Below, in pieces: positions 11,001 through 23,110 of a stretch of DNA of 64,000 nt. Origin of the DNA: Lumbricus terrestris (lineage: Eukaryota; Annelida; Clitellata; Crassiclitellata; Lumbricidae); NCBI GenBank assembly GCA_949752735.1, contig OX457042.1, forward strand, positions 23,794,875 to 23,858,874. Reading direction: 5' to 3'. How positions within the stretch are numbered: position 1 is the first letter of the stretch; every line of letters starts with the position of its first letter. Both the position numbers and the translations under genes were made by a program. Under the pieces are notes generated by a model. The model was not told where the DNA came from. It did no database searches and saw only the letters and a program-made list of their open reading frames with translations.

Positions 11001-14000
11001 CTTGCTGATTTAGGTTCTTTTCTTGTAAACAATGACTGCATTCTAATTGTTTCTGATTCTTTTATTGCTTACATTGATTGTGTTGCTGTTTTAGGTTCTT
11101 TTACTGTTAATGTAACTGTCCTTGTTTTTTAGGTTCCTTTATTGTTAACGTAATTGTGTTCTTGCTGATTTAGGTCCTTTTAGTGTGAACAATGAATTCC
11201 TTTATTGTTAACCAAATTCTTGCTGAATTAGGTTCTTTTATTGTAAACAATGAATTCTTTTATTAACGCAATTCTTGTTGATTTAGGTTCTTTTTATTGT
11301 AAACAATTAATTTCTTTATTGTTAAAGTAATTCTTGCTTATTTAGGTTCTTTTATTGTAGACAGTTAATTCCTTTATTGTTAGCGTAATTCTGTTCTTGC
11401 TGATTTATGTTCTTTTATTGTTAACAATGAATGCATTCTAATTGTTTCTGATTATTTTTATTGCTTACATTGATTGTGTTGTTGTTTTAGGTTCTTTTAC
11501 TGTTAATGTAACTGTGTCCTTGTTTTTTAGGTTCCTTTATTCTTAACATACTTGTGTTCTTGCTAATTTAGATTCTTTTATTGTAAACAGTGAATTCCTT
11601 TATTGTTAACGTAATTCTTGCTGATTTAGGTTCTTTTATTGTAAACAATGAATTCTTTTATTAACGCAATTCTTGTGTATTTAGGTTCTTTTATTGTAGA
11701 CAATTAATTTCTTTATTGTTAAAGTAATCCTTGCTTATTTAAGTTCGTTTATTGTAGACAATCAATTCCTTTATTGTTAGCGTAATTCTGTTCTTGCTGA
11801 TTTAGGTTCTTTTATTGTAAACAATGACTGCATTCTAATTGTTTCTGATTATTTTTATTGCTTACATTGATTGTGTTGTTGTTTTAGGTTTTTTTACTGT
11901 TAATGTAACTGTCCTTGTTTTTTAGGTTCCTTTATTGTTAATGTAATTGTGTTCTTGCTGATTTAGGTCTCTTTATTGTAAACAATGAATTCCTTTATTG
12001 TTAACGAAATTCTTGCTGATTTAGGTTCTTTTATTGTAAACAATGAATTCTTTTATTAACGCAATTCTTGTTGATTTAGGTTCTTTTATTGTAAACAAAT
12101 AAATTCTTTATTGTTAACGTAGTTCTTGCTTTTTTTGGTTCTTTTATTGTAGACAATTCCTATATTGTTAGCGTAATTTTGTTCTTGCTGATTTAGGTTC
12201 TTTTCTTGTAAACAATGACTGCATTCTAATTGTTTCTGATTCTTTTATTGCTTACATTGATTGTGTTGCTGTTTTAGGTTCTTTTACTGTTAATGTAACT
12301 GTCCTTGTTTTTTAGGTTCCTTTATTGTTAACGTAATTGTGTTCTTGCTGATTTAGGTTCTTTTAGTGTGAACAATGAATTCCTTTATTGTTAACCAAAT
12401 TCTTGCTGAATTAGGTTCTTTTATTGTAAACAATGAATTCTTTTATTAACGCAATTCTTGTTGATTTAGGTTCTTTTATTGTAAACAATTAATTTCTTTA
12501 TTGTTAAAGTAATTCTTGCTTATTTAGGTTCTTTTATTGTAGACAATTAATTCCTTTATTGTTAGCGTAATTCTGTTCTTGCTGATTTATGTTCTTTTAT
12601 TGTAAACAATGACTGCATTCTAATTGTTTCTGATTATTTTTATTGCTTACATTGATTATGTTGTTGTTTTAGGTTCTTTTACTGTTAATGTAACTGTGTC
12701 CTTGTTTTTTAGGTTCCTTTATTGTTAATGTAATTGTGTTCTTGCTAATTTAGATTCTTTTATTGTAAACAGTGAATTCCTTTATTGTTAACGTAATTCT
12801 TGCTGATTTAGGTTCTTTTATTGTAAACAATGAATTCTTTTATTAACGCAATTCTTGTTGATTTAGGTTCTTTTATTGTAGACAATTAATTTCTTTATTG
12901 TTAAAGTAATTCTTGCTTATTTAAGTTCTTTTATTGTAGACAATTCCTTTATTGTTAGCGTAATTCTGTTCTTGCTGATTTAGGTTCTTTTATTGTAAAC
13001 AATGACTGCATTCTAATTGTTTCTGATTCTTTTATTGCTTACATTGATTGTGTTGCTGTTTCAGGTTCTTTTACTGTTAATGTAACTGTGTCCTTGTTTT
13101 TTAGGTTCTTTTATTGTTAACGTAATTGTGTTCTTGCTGATTTAGGTTCTTCTAGTTTGAACAATGAATTCCTTTATTGTTAACGAAATTCTTGCTGATT
13201 TAGGTTCTTTTATTGTAAACAATGAATTCTTTTATTAACGCAATTCTTGTTGATTTAGGTTCTTTTATTGTAAACAAATAAATTCTTTATTGTTAACATA
13301 GTTCTTGCTTATTTTGGTTCTTTTATTGTAGACAATTCCTATATTGTTAGCGTTATTCTGTTCTTGCTGATTTATGTTCTTTTATTGTAAACAATGACTG
13401 CAGTCTAATTGTTTCTGATTCTTTTATTGCTTACATTGATTGTGTTGCTGTTTTAGGTTCTTTTACTGTTAATGTAACTGTCCTTGTTTTTTAGGTTCCT
13501 TTATTGTTAACGTAATTGTGTTCTTGCTGATTTAGGTCTCTTTATTGTAAACAATGAATTCCTTTATTGTTAACGAAATTCTTGCTGATTTAGGTTCTTT
13601 TATTGTAAACAATGAATTCTTTTATTAACGCAATTCTTGTTGATTTAGGTTCTTTTATTGTAAACAAATAAATTCTTTATTGTTAACGTAGTTCTTGCTT
13701 ATTTTGGTTCTTTTATTGTAGACAATTCCTATATTGTTAGCGTAATTTTGTTCTTGCTGATTTAGGTTCTTTTCTTGTAAACAATGACTGCATTCTAATT
13801 GTTTCTGATTCTTTTATTGCTTACATTGATTGTGTTGCTGTTTTAGGTTCTTTTACTGTTAATGTAACTGTCCTTGTTTTTTAGGTTCCTTTATTGTTAA
13901 CGTAATTGTGTTCTTGCTGATTTAGGTTCTTTTAGTGTGAACAATGAATTCCTTTATTGTTTACCAAATTCTTGCTGAATTAGGTTCTTTTATTGTAAAC

Positions 14001-17000
14001 AATGAATTCTTTTATTAACGCAATTCTTGTTGATTTAGGTTCTTTTATTGTAAACAATTAATTTCTTTATTGTTAAAGTAATTCTTGCTTATTTAGGTTC
14101 TTTTATTGTAGACAATTAATTCCTTTATTGTTAGCGTAATTCTGTTCTTGCTGATTTATGTTCTTTTATTGTAAACAATGACTGCATTCTAATTGTTTCT
14201 GATTATTTTTATTGCTTACATTGATTATGTTGTTGTTTTAGGTTCTTTTACTGTTAATGTAACTGTGTCCTTGTTTTTTAGGTTCCTTTATTGTTAATGT
14301 AATTGTGTTCTTGCTAATTTAGATTCTTTTATTGTAAACAGTGAATTCCTTTATTGTTAACGTAATTCTTGCTGATTTAGGTTCTTTTATTGTAAACAAT
14401 GAATTCTTTTATTAACGCAATTCTTGTTGATTTAGGTTCTTTTATTGTAGACAATTAATTTCTTTATTGTTAAAGTAATTCTTGCTTATTTAAGTTCTTT
14501 TATTGTAGACAATTCCTTTATTGTTAGCGTAATTCTGTTCTTGCTGATTTAGGTTCTTTTATTGTAAACAATGACTGCATTCTAATTGTTTCTGATTCTT
14601 TTATTGCTTACATTGATTGTGTTGCTGTTTTAGGTTCTTTTACTGTTAATGTAACTGTGTCCTTGTTTTTTAGGTTCTTTTATTGTTAACGTAATTGTGT
14701 TCTTGCTGATTTAGGTTCTTTTAGTGTGAACAATGAATTCCTTTATTGTTAACGAAATTCTTGCTGATTTAGGTTCTTTTATTGTAAACAATGAATTCTT
14801 TTATTAACGCAATTCTTGTTGATTTAGGTTCTTTTATTGTAAACACTTAATTTCTTTATTGTTAAAGTAATTCTTGCTTATTTAGGTTCTTTTATTGTAG
14901 ACTGTTAATTCCTTTATTGTTAGCGTAATTCTGTTCTTGCTGATTTATGTTCTTTTATTGTTAACAATGACTGCATTCTTATTGTTTCTGATTATTTTTA
15001 TTGCTTACATTGATTGTGTTGTTGTTTTAGGTTCTTTTACTGTTAATGTAACTGTGTCCTTGTTTTTTAGGTTCCTTTATTCTTAACATACTTGTGTTCT
15101 TGCTAATTTAGATTCTTTTATTGTAAACAGTGAATTCCTTTATTGTTAACGTAATTCTTGCTGATTTAGGTTCTTTTATTGTAAACAATGAATTCTTTTA
15201 TTAACGCAATTCTTGTTGATTTAGGTTCTTTTATTGTAGACAATTAATTTCTTTATTGTTAAAGTAATTCTTGCTTATTTAAGTTCTTTTATTGTAGACA
15301 ATCAATTCCTTTATTGTTAGCGTAATTCTGTTCTTGCTGATTTATGTTCTTTTATTGTAAACAATGACTGCAGTCTAATTGTTTCTGATTCTTTTCTTGC
15401 TTACATTGATTGTGTTGCTGTTTTAGGTTCTTTTACTGTTAATGTAACTGTCCTTGTTTTTTAGGTTCCTTTGTTGTTAACGTAATTGTGTTCTTGCTGA
15501 TTTAGGTCCTTTTAGTGTGAACAATGAATTCCTTTATTGTTAACCAAATTCTTGCTGAATTAAGTTCTTTTATTGTAAACAATGAATTCTTTTATTAACG
15601 CAATTCTTGTTGATTTAGGTTCTTTTATTGTAAACAATTAATTTCTTTATTGTTAAAGTAATTCTTGCTTATTTAGGTTCTTTTATTGTAGACAGTTAAT
15701 TCTTTTATTGTTAGCGTAATTCTGTTCTTGCTGATTTATGTTCTTTTATTGTAAACAATGACTGCATTCTAATTGTTTCTGATTATTTTTATTGCTTACA
15801 TTGATTATGTTGTTGTTTAGGTTCTTTTACTGTTAATGTAACTGTGTCCTTGTTTTTTAGGTTCCTTTATTGTTAACGTAATTGTGTTCTTGCTGATTTA
15901 GGTTCTTTTAGTGTGAACAATGAATTCCTTTTTTGTTAACGAAATTCTTGCTGATTTAGGTTCTTTTATTGTAAACAATGAATTCTTTTATTAACGCAAT
16001 TCTTGTTGATTTTGGTTCTTTTATTGTAAACAAATAAATTCTTTATTGTTAACGTAGTTCTTGCTTATTTTGGTTCTTTTATTGTAGACAATTTCTATAT
16101 TGTTAGCGTAATTCTGTTCTTGCTGATTTAGGTTCTTTTCTTGTAAACAATGACTGCATTCTAATTGTTTCTGATTCTTTTATTGCTTACATTGATTGTG
16201 TTGCTGTTTTAGGTTCTTTTACTGTTAATGTAACTGTCCTTGTTTTTTAGGTTCCTTTATTGTTAACGTAATTGTGTTCTTGGTGATTTAGGTCCTTTTA
16301 GTGTGAACAATGAATTCCTTTATTGTTAAACAAATTCTTGCTGAATTAGGTTCTTTTATTGTAAACAATGAATTCTTTTATTAACGCGATTGTTGTTGAT
16401 TTAGGTTCTTTTATTGTAAACAATTAATTTCTTTATTGTTAAAGTAATTCTTGCTTATTTAGGTTCTTTTATTGTAGACAGTTAATTCCTTTATTGTTAG
16501 CGTAATTCTGTTCTTGCTGATTTAGGTTCTTTTATTGTAAACAATGACTGCATTCTAATTGTTTCTGATTATTTTTATTGCTTACATTGATTGTGTTGTT
16601 GTTTTAGGTTCTTTTACTGTTAATGTAACTGTGTCCTTGTTTTTTAGGTTCCTTTATTCTTAACATACTTGTGTTCTTGCTAATTTAGATTCTTTTATTG
16701 TAAACAGTGAATTCCTTTATTGTTAACGTAATTCTTGCTGATTTAGGTTCTTTTATTGTAAACAATGAATTCTTTTATTAATGCAATTCTTGTTGATTTA
16801 GGTTCTTTTATTGTAGACAATTAATTTCTTTATTGTTAAAGTAATTCTTGCTTATTTAAGTTCTTTTATTGTAGACAATCAATTCCTTTATTGTTAGCGT
16901 AATTCTGTTCTTGCTGATTTAGGTTCTTTTATTGTAAACAATGACTGCATTCTAATTGTTTCTGATTATTTTTATTGCTTACATTGATTGTGTTGTTGTT

Positions 17001-19457
17001 TTAGGTTCTTTTACTGTTAATGTAACTGTCCTTGTTTTTTAGGTTCCTTTATTGTTAACGTAATTGTTTTCTTGCTGATTTACGTTCTCTGATTGTATAG
17101 AAAGAATTTCTTTATTGTTAACGTAATTCTTGCTGATTTAGGTTCTTTTATAGTAAACAATGAATACCTTTATTGTTAACGTAATTGTGTTCTTGCTCAT
17201 TTAGATTCTTTTAGTGTAAACAATTTTTTTATTGTTAACGAAATTCTTGCTGATTTAGGTTCTTTTATTGTAAACAATGAATTCTTTTATTAACGCAATT
17301 CTTGTTGATTTAGGTTCTTTTATTGTAGATAATTAATGTTTTTATTGTTAAAGTAAATCTTGCTTATTTAGGTTCTTTTATTGTAGACAATTAATTCCTT
17401 TATTGTTAGCGTAATTCTGTTCTTGCTGATTTATGTTCTTTTATTGTAAACAATGACTGCATTCTAATTGTTTCTGATTATTTTTATTGCTTACATTGAT
17501 TATGTTGTTGTTTTAGGTTCTTTTACTGTTAATGTAACTGTGTCCTTGTTTTTTAGGTTCCTTTATTGTTAATGTAATTTTTTTCTTGCTGATTTAGGTC
17601 CCTTTATTGTAAACAATGAATTCTTTTATTGTTAACGAAATTCTTGCTGATTTAGGTTCTTTTATTGTAAACAACGAATTCTTTTATTAACGCAATTCTT
17701 GCTGATTTAGGTTTCTTTATTGTAAACAAATAAATTCTTTATTGTTAACGTAGTTCTTGCTTATTTTGGTTCTTTTATTGTAGACAATTCCTATATTGTT
17801 AGCGTAATTTTGTTCTTGCTGATTTAGGTTCTTTTATTGTAAACAATGACTGCATTCTAATTGTTTCTGATTCTTTTATTTCTTACATTGATTGTGTTGC
17901 TGTTTTAGGTTCTTTTACTCTTAATGTAACTGTGTCCTTGTTTTTTAGGTTCCTTTATTGTTAACGTAATTGTGTTCTTGCTGATTTAGGTTCTTTTATT
18001 GTGAACAATGAATTCCTTTTTTGTTAACGTAATTCTTGCTGAATTAGGTTCTTTTTTTTTAAACAATGAATTCTTTTATTAACGCAATTCTTGTTGATTT
18101 AGGTTCTTTTATTGTAGACAATTAATTTCTTTATTGTTAAAGTAATTCTTGCTTATTTAGGTTCTTTTATTGTAGACAATTCCTTTTTTGTTAGCGTAAT
18201 TCTGTTCTTGCTGATCTATGTTCTTTTATTGTAAACAATTACTGCATTCTAATTGTTTCTGATTATTTTTATTGCTTACATTGATTGTGTTGTTGTTTTA
18301 GGTTCTTTTACTGGTAATGTAACTGTGTCCTTGTTTTTTAGGTTCCTTTCTTGTTGATGTAATTGTGTTCTTGCTGATTTAGGTCCCTTTATTGTAAACA
18401 ATTAATTCTTTTATTGTTAACGAAATTCTTGCTGATTTAGATTCTTTTCTTGTAAACAATGAATTCTTTTTTAACGCAATTCTTGTTGATTTAGGTTCTT
18501 TTATTGTAAACAATTAAATTCTTTATTGTTAACGTAATTCTTGCTTACTTAGGTTCTTTTATTCTTGACAATTCTTTTATTGTTAGCGTAATTCTGTTCA
18601 TGCTGATTTAGGTTTTTTTATTGTAAACATTGACTGCATTCTTATTGTTTCTGATTCTTTTATTGCTTTCATTAATTGTGTTGTTTTAGGTTATTTTACT
18701 CTTGATGTAACCGTGTTCTTGTTTTTTAGGTTCCTTTATTGTTTACGTAATTGTTTTCTTGCTGATTTAGGTTCTCTTATTGTAAAGAATGAATTTCTTT
18801 TTTGTTAACGTAATTCTTGCTGATTTAGGTTCTTTTAAATCTGTTAAATGCCTTTTTTGTTGACGTAATTGTGTTCTTGCTGATTTAGGTTCTATTAATG
18901 TAACCAGTGAATTTCTTTATTGTTAACGTAATTCTTGCTGATTTAGGTTTATTTATTGTAAAGTATGAATTTCTTTATTTTTTATGTAATTCTGTTCTTG
19001 CTGATTTAAGTTCTTTTTTTGTAAACAATGACTGCATTCAAATTGTTTCTGATTCTTTTGTTGCTTACCGTGATTGTGTTGTTGTTTTAGGTTCTTTTTA
19101 TGTTAGTCTAACTGTGCCCTTGTATTTTAGGTTCCTTTATTGTTAATGTAATTGTTTTCTTTCTGATTTTGATTCTTTTATTGTAAACAATGAATTCCTT
19201 TATTGTTAACGTAATTCTTGCTGATTTAGGTTCATTTATTGTAAACAATTAATGCCTTTATTGTTAACGTAATTGTATTCTTGCTGATTTAGTTTTTTTT
19301 TATTGTAAACAATGATTGCATTTTAATTGTTTTTTCTTTTATTTCTTGACGATAATCGAATTCTTATTGTTTCTGATTCTTCTGTTTTTGCGGTTATTGT
19401 GTTCTTGTGGTTTCACGTTCTTTTACTAACTTTGAATGTGTTTTTCTTTTGTAGTTA
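8037..19457 (+). repeat. 11.4-kb T-rich satellite array with ~393-bp higher-order unit
   Basis: The whole stretch is made of variants of a ~55-60-bp module (GATTTAGGTTCTTTTATTG / TAAACAATGAATTCCTTTAT / TGTTAACGTAATTCTTGCT). A landmark variant (ACTGCATTCTAATTGTTTCT) recurs at about 8730, 9122, 9520, then 11034, 11430, 11825, 12221, 12610, 13010, 13396, 13786 and onward to 19030. Spacing is 386-400 bp, giving roughly 29 higher-order units. Edges (8037-8500 and 18600-19457) are more diverged than the core, as expected for a satellite homogenised from the middle. Stops are frequent in all frames and no gene lies within. The strand asymmetry (T-rich on +) is constant, so all units are head to tail. 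Confidence 0.95.
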
Positions 19458-19470
19458 ACTCCGCCACAGG

Positions 19471-19490
19471 GAGCTGCTAATCAGCAGCTC
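19471..19490. repeat. Short perfect hairpin at the satellite border
   Basis: GAGCTGCT and AGCAGCTC are perfect inverted arms separated by 4 bases. It sits between the end of the satellite and the next transposon. Function unknown. Confidence 0.5.
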
Positions 19491-19496
19491 TCTGCG

Positions 19497-19909
19497 CCGG
19501 TGACACGAAACGGAGTATCCCCCCTGAAAGCTATCGGGGGGATGAATTAATCTATCTTCCCGGATGGAATTAACCGGTCTATACTATCCAAGGGGATAAA
19601 CAATTCTATCTCCTTTTTTGAAAAATGCGCATAATTTTTTTTTGCTGTAATCAAATTTTAAAGTGACTCTAATTTGTTTGAGTGTCCTAAGCAATGCTCT
19701 GAGTGTTTGTTTTAAATGTTTTAAGTGCTCTGAAAACAGGGCAAAACAAATTATCTAGTAGGAATAAACTACCTGTTAGTGTCATTGTTCAAAACAAAGC
19801 AGATGAAAATTAATTTGCCAAAAAAATACACCGGGAAGTGGTTTTTTGGACTTTTTAAAATTTGGGGGGATACAATTAATACGGGGGATATTCTATTTCG
19901 TGACACCGG
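19497..19909. mobile_element. MITE with CCGGTGACACGAAA inverted ends
   Basis: Left end CCGGTGACACGAAACGGAGT and right end ...ATTCTATTTCGTGACACCGG are inverted repeats, with GGGGGGATACA/TATCCCCCC blocks just inside. The same element in the opposite orientation is at 28343-28799, and a decayed portion lies at about 33178-33550. No coding capacity; no clear target duplication. Confidence 0.75.
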
Positions 19910-19919
19910 TCCTAAGCCC

Positions 19920-20275
19920 GGATAAAGGAGGAAGGTTTGCCAGGTGGGTGTCGATACCCTGGCAGTAAAAACAAAGACGATTGAAGTTCGATGTCAAAGC
20001 AGAAACGAAGCCAGCTCGCCATGCCATGAAGCTCGATATGCCATCTCGGATGACGCATGGCCAAACAACGTTCGCAAAACCAATCGAGCGGTTTGGATTG
20101 GATCTGCTACCGAAAGAATGTCGAGACCTGATGGTGAGATGATACCAGCGGGCGCTTCCAATGTTCGCACTCTTTGGTCGGGCGAGATGCTGGAGATGTC
20201 GGGATACTCGTTCAGTGGCCGGCCACGATCTTCTGGATCCTTCTGTCCTCTTGGAATCCTCACAGGTAGCTGAGA
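19920..20275 (+). mobile_element. Possible 5' fragment of a LINE ORF2 (endonuclease start)
   Basis: An open frame over 19944-20273 ends with ASNVRTLWSGEMLEM (about 20152-20196). It resembles the WNVRTL..GKLE motif at the start of LINE AP-endonuclease domains, but the downstream catalytic motifs are missing. The composition is GC-richer than the surroundings. This is a weak match; it may also be an unrelated open frame. Confidence 0.3.
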
Positions 20276-20817
20276 TCAGCGGATGACTTGTTAATTTACT
20301 AGTTGGTTATAAAATAGAATTGTGTGTGGCTGAAATACCAGTATTGTAATTGAATTACATTTTATTCTGTTAATTGTATTTGAATTTTTGATGGATGTAA
20401 TTCATGATCGACTGAATTACCCCTCGATGAAATCCGCCACGATTTCAGCCTTCTGCCAATTAACCGCTTTATTTTAATAAACTGCTCTTTTAATAGCGTT
20501 AATTACTCTCTCCTTTGACCTCTTATAACCAAACATACCAGACTCGTTCTACATTCATTCTTCGCTAGTACCTACAGGGAACTGGGCATGGTATTTGCTG
20601 GAAGAAATTGCACCTGCTGCATGTTGTTTTTGAGTTCCATGCGTGAAGTAAACCATTTTGAAATTCGTTTGAGCAGTTCTTTGGCACTGAGCGCTGAGTA
20701 ATCTGAAACATCTAGATTTCTAGATGCAATAGCTAACGAGGCAACTATTCTTCTTGAATAGATTTCAACTCTTTGTCAACTCTGTTGTTAACTTGATTTA
20801 ATTTATGGTAATTGCAG
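20276..20817. other. Intergenic DNA, nothing recognised
   Basis: AT-rich sequence with no repeat family or coding resemblance identified. Confidence 0.35.
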
Positions 20818-20964
20818 CAGAAAGAAAACGGTGAAGAAGAAGAAGACGGCAAAAGAAGATGTCGGAAACGCAATCCTGAAGAACTTTTATTGACTGTGCA
20901 AAGAGCATTTTTTAGTTGGACATTTATGGAAGTGCTCGCCCGTTCTGAATTGCATAGACTATAG
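20818..20964 (+). pseudogene. Isolated open segment with acidic/basic composition, possible orphan exon
   Basis: After an acceptor-like TGGTAATTGCAG (ending about 20817) the + frame reads a Glu/Asp run, then KRRCRKRNPEE, then LLLTVQRAFFSWTFMEVLARSELHRL before a stop at 20962-20964. Such charged clusters are common in nuclear proteins, but no family is recognised. The last third is part of a 115-bp tandem duplication. No partner exons were found, so it is either a decayed exon, part of a repeat, or chance. Confidence 0.25.
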
Positions 20965-21740
20965 GTAAAGAACATCAAAGAACATTCTGTAAATAAGCAT
21001 TGGACAAAATTTGAAGAACTGTTGTTGTAGCTGGACATTTATGGAAGTGCTTGCCCGTTCTGAATTACATAGACTAGGTAAAGAACATCAAAGAACATTC
21101 TGTAAATGTGATGCGACATATGAAAAGGGACCACTTAGCCGGTATTGGACTTATTCATACCACCATATTCAGCAAAAAATTCTGAAAATAATGATATTAT
21201 AATGTTACATGCTGGGAGTCAAATTGATTGATCTGTAGATTTTAGAACGTGAATTACCCGAAATATGCGATTTTCGGTAAAACTCATTTAAAGTTAAGAG
21301 TGCTCACAGCATATCCATTTCTTGGAAGTTATACAGCTGAGCATTTATTTCAGCTCAGTGTAGCATATACTTCATAACGGAGTCCAGCACTTGAGTCAAA
21401 TAATAGGCAGTAATGATAGCTGTTCAAACCAGCTTTAAAAATATTTTATTGCCATATAAATACCTCGAGAATGGTGTTGCCACGCTGTGGTCCCTTTTAC
21501 CTGCGATCGTTTGAAATTTAAGAGAAATACTTCAAATATTCAATTTTCATAAACTATGTTACTTGATTGATAGATTGAGGTGCCCTCTAGCGAATGCCAG
21601 TGAAAACCCGATTTCGATAGTTTGATGGGTGACCATGTTCAAACGCCTGTATCTCAGTAACTAAATCCCGCGTTGTGGTCCCTTTTCATATGTCGCATCA
21701 CAAATAAGCATTAGACAAAATTTGTGGAACTGTTGTATAG
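20917..21740. repeat. 115-bp tandem duplication, second copy split by a transposon
   Basis: Copy A (20917-21031, TGGACATTTATGGAAGTGCT...GTTGTTGTAG) is repeated from 21032. Copy B stops after TGTAAAT at 21107 and resumes at 21702 with AAATAAGCATTAGACAAAATT (AAAT is shared), matching copy A exactly where it was broken. The 594 bp in between are the insertion annotated next. Confidence 0.85.
21108..21701. mobile_element. 594-bp non-autonomous DNA transposon, TIR GTGATGCGACATATG, 4-bp target duplication
   Basis: Bases 21108-21134 are repeated perfectly inverted at 21675-21701 (27 bp, GTGATGCGACATATGAAAAG...). The uninterrupted sister copy (20917-21031) shows the empty site TGTAAATAAGC, so the target duplication is AAAT (4 bp). 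Four-base duplications occur in Sola- and Chapaev-class elements; the class is inferred. An internal partial end repeat (GTGGTCCCTTTT) is near 21488. No transposase is seen. Confidence 0.85.
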
Positions 21741-22215
21741 ACGTGTAATTCTGAACTTTTGTTGTGTGAAGACTAAAGAGCATTTTGGTTCTTACGAACA
21801 GCCCAAAGAAGTGCCTAGATTAAAAACTGCTGGACTTTAATTTTTCTGCCCTTCTGTTCACCACATGCCAAACGCCTATACTTTCCATCTTCTCACTGAA
21901 CATTCTCAGTCCAACTCCCAATCTTGCTACCCCTCCTATCATCCTTTAAAATGCTTGTTGGCAAATTCACACTAGCCTAACTCCATTTTAATGATGCAGG
22001 ATTAGAAGGAAGGAGGCTGAATTTTCTGAGTGTTTATCCCATTGTCTGAAGAAACTTGTTCATTGACGGTCACTTAGGAGAACCCAACCAATATCGTTTA
22101 ATGCCTTCCATTACACCGCCTCTGCATATCGAGCATTGGCCCAACATTTAATACGGAGAGAGGCTGTGAAGAAGATGCTAAAGCTTCATACGCCAAGGCC
22201 TAGAAAATGAGTTCT
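21741..22215. other. Intergenic DNA, nothing recognised
   Basis: No gene, repeat or transposon end could be identified between the split duplication and the hAT-like element. Confidence 0.35.
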
Positions 22216-22734
22216 GCTGCAGACAGTGGTCGTAGCGGTCCTGTATTTCCTGTAATGTCCTGTTTTTTTGCTTGTCCTGTAAAAATCCTGTATTTTTGAA
22301 AAATTGTTCTGTGTTTCTTGTATTTTTGCAAAGTCGGACTTCGCGCACTTTTTTTGTCGCGAATTATTATTGCCGTGATTATTTATAATTTTTTCACGGT
22401 TATAATTTATAGTGGTATATGTTATAAACAGGTTTCAATACTAGTAATATTTGTTCAGCATTGTACCATTTTGTTTTACTTTAGATGATTGGCTTTTATT
22501 AAATACAAAGAAGTTGCATGATAATCCATGAATTATCATTCAGCAGCACTTCATTGCAGATGTTGCTCATATCTTTGGTGATTTCCTTCAGTTGTTTCAA
22601 GTGGAGGGTCAACTGGTTCATGTCATGTATTCATTGGGTCATCTTTTTGTTTGTTTGAAAGCTTCTCTTGAGAGATGAAGATGTAGGGTGTTCGACCCAT
22701 GCAAAATAGGTTACAAGGTGAAAGTGCTGAATGA

Positions 22735-22960
22735 TTGCTAATTCGTTATCGTAATCTCCAAACTTCTTTAACGCCACTTGAAAGCCGAGCACAAGGCACC
22801 AAATTGTTCATGAACTGTTCATCGAGTCAGAAAGGTTGTCTAAAGGGCAGTCCAAAGCAGGTCTGAGTTTTGGTACCATAGTTCTTGAGACTTTAGTTTG
22901 GAATGGAAAGTCCAGGAGGTGATGGATGGAAGAGTCTGATACAGAAATATATTTGTCAGC
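22735..22960 (-). mobile_element. LINE 3' UTR fragment (same family as 44735-45620)
   Basis: TAATCTCCAAACTTCTTTAA..GCCACTTGAAAGCC..GAGTCA.AAAGGTTGTC matches, with many changes, the stretch at 44745-44880, and GTGATGGATGGA..GAG matches 45245. Orientation is inferred from the RT-coding copy at 45150-45620, which is on the minus strand. Confidence 0.5.
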
Positions 22961-23110
22961 GAATAAGAAAATAGTTAGGTACGGTATACGAGAATGAACC
23001 AGTCTTAAACCAGAAAATATGATGCAGTCAGATTATTCAAAAATGTGTTGCATACCATTGAGGGAGTTCCACACTCTACAGGTTTCTATATTGTTCCTGC
23101 CTTCTATATA

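Noticed and set aside
8037..19457. Regularly spaced direct repeats that might suggest a CRISPR-like array
   Set aside because: The units are contiguous satellite modules without unique spacers, in clearly eukaryotic DNA with spliced genes and SINEs.
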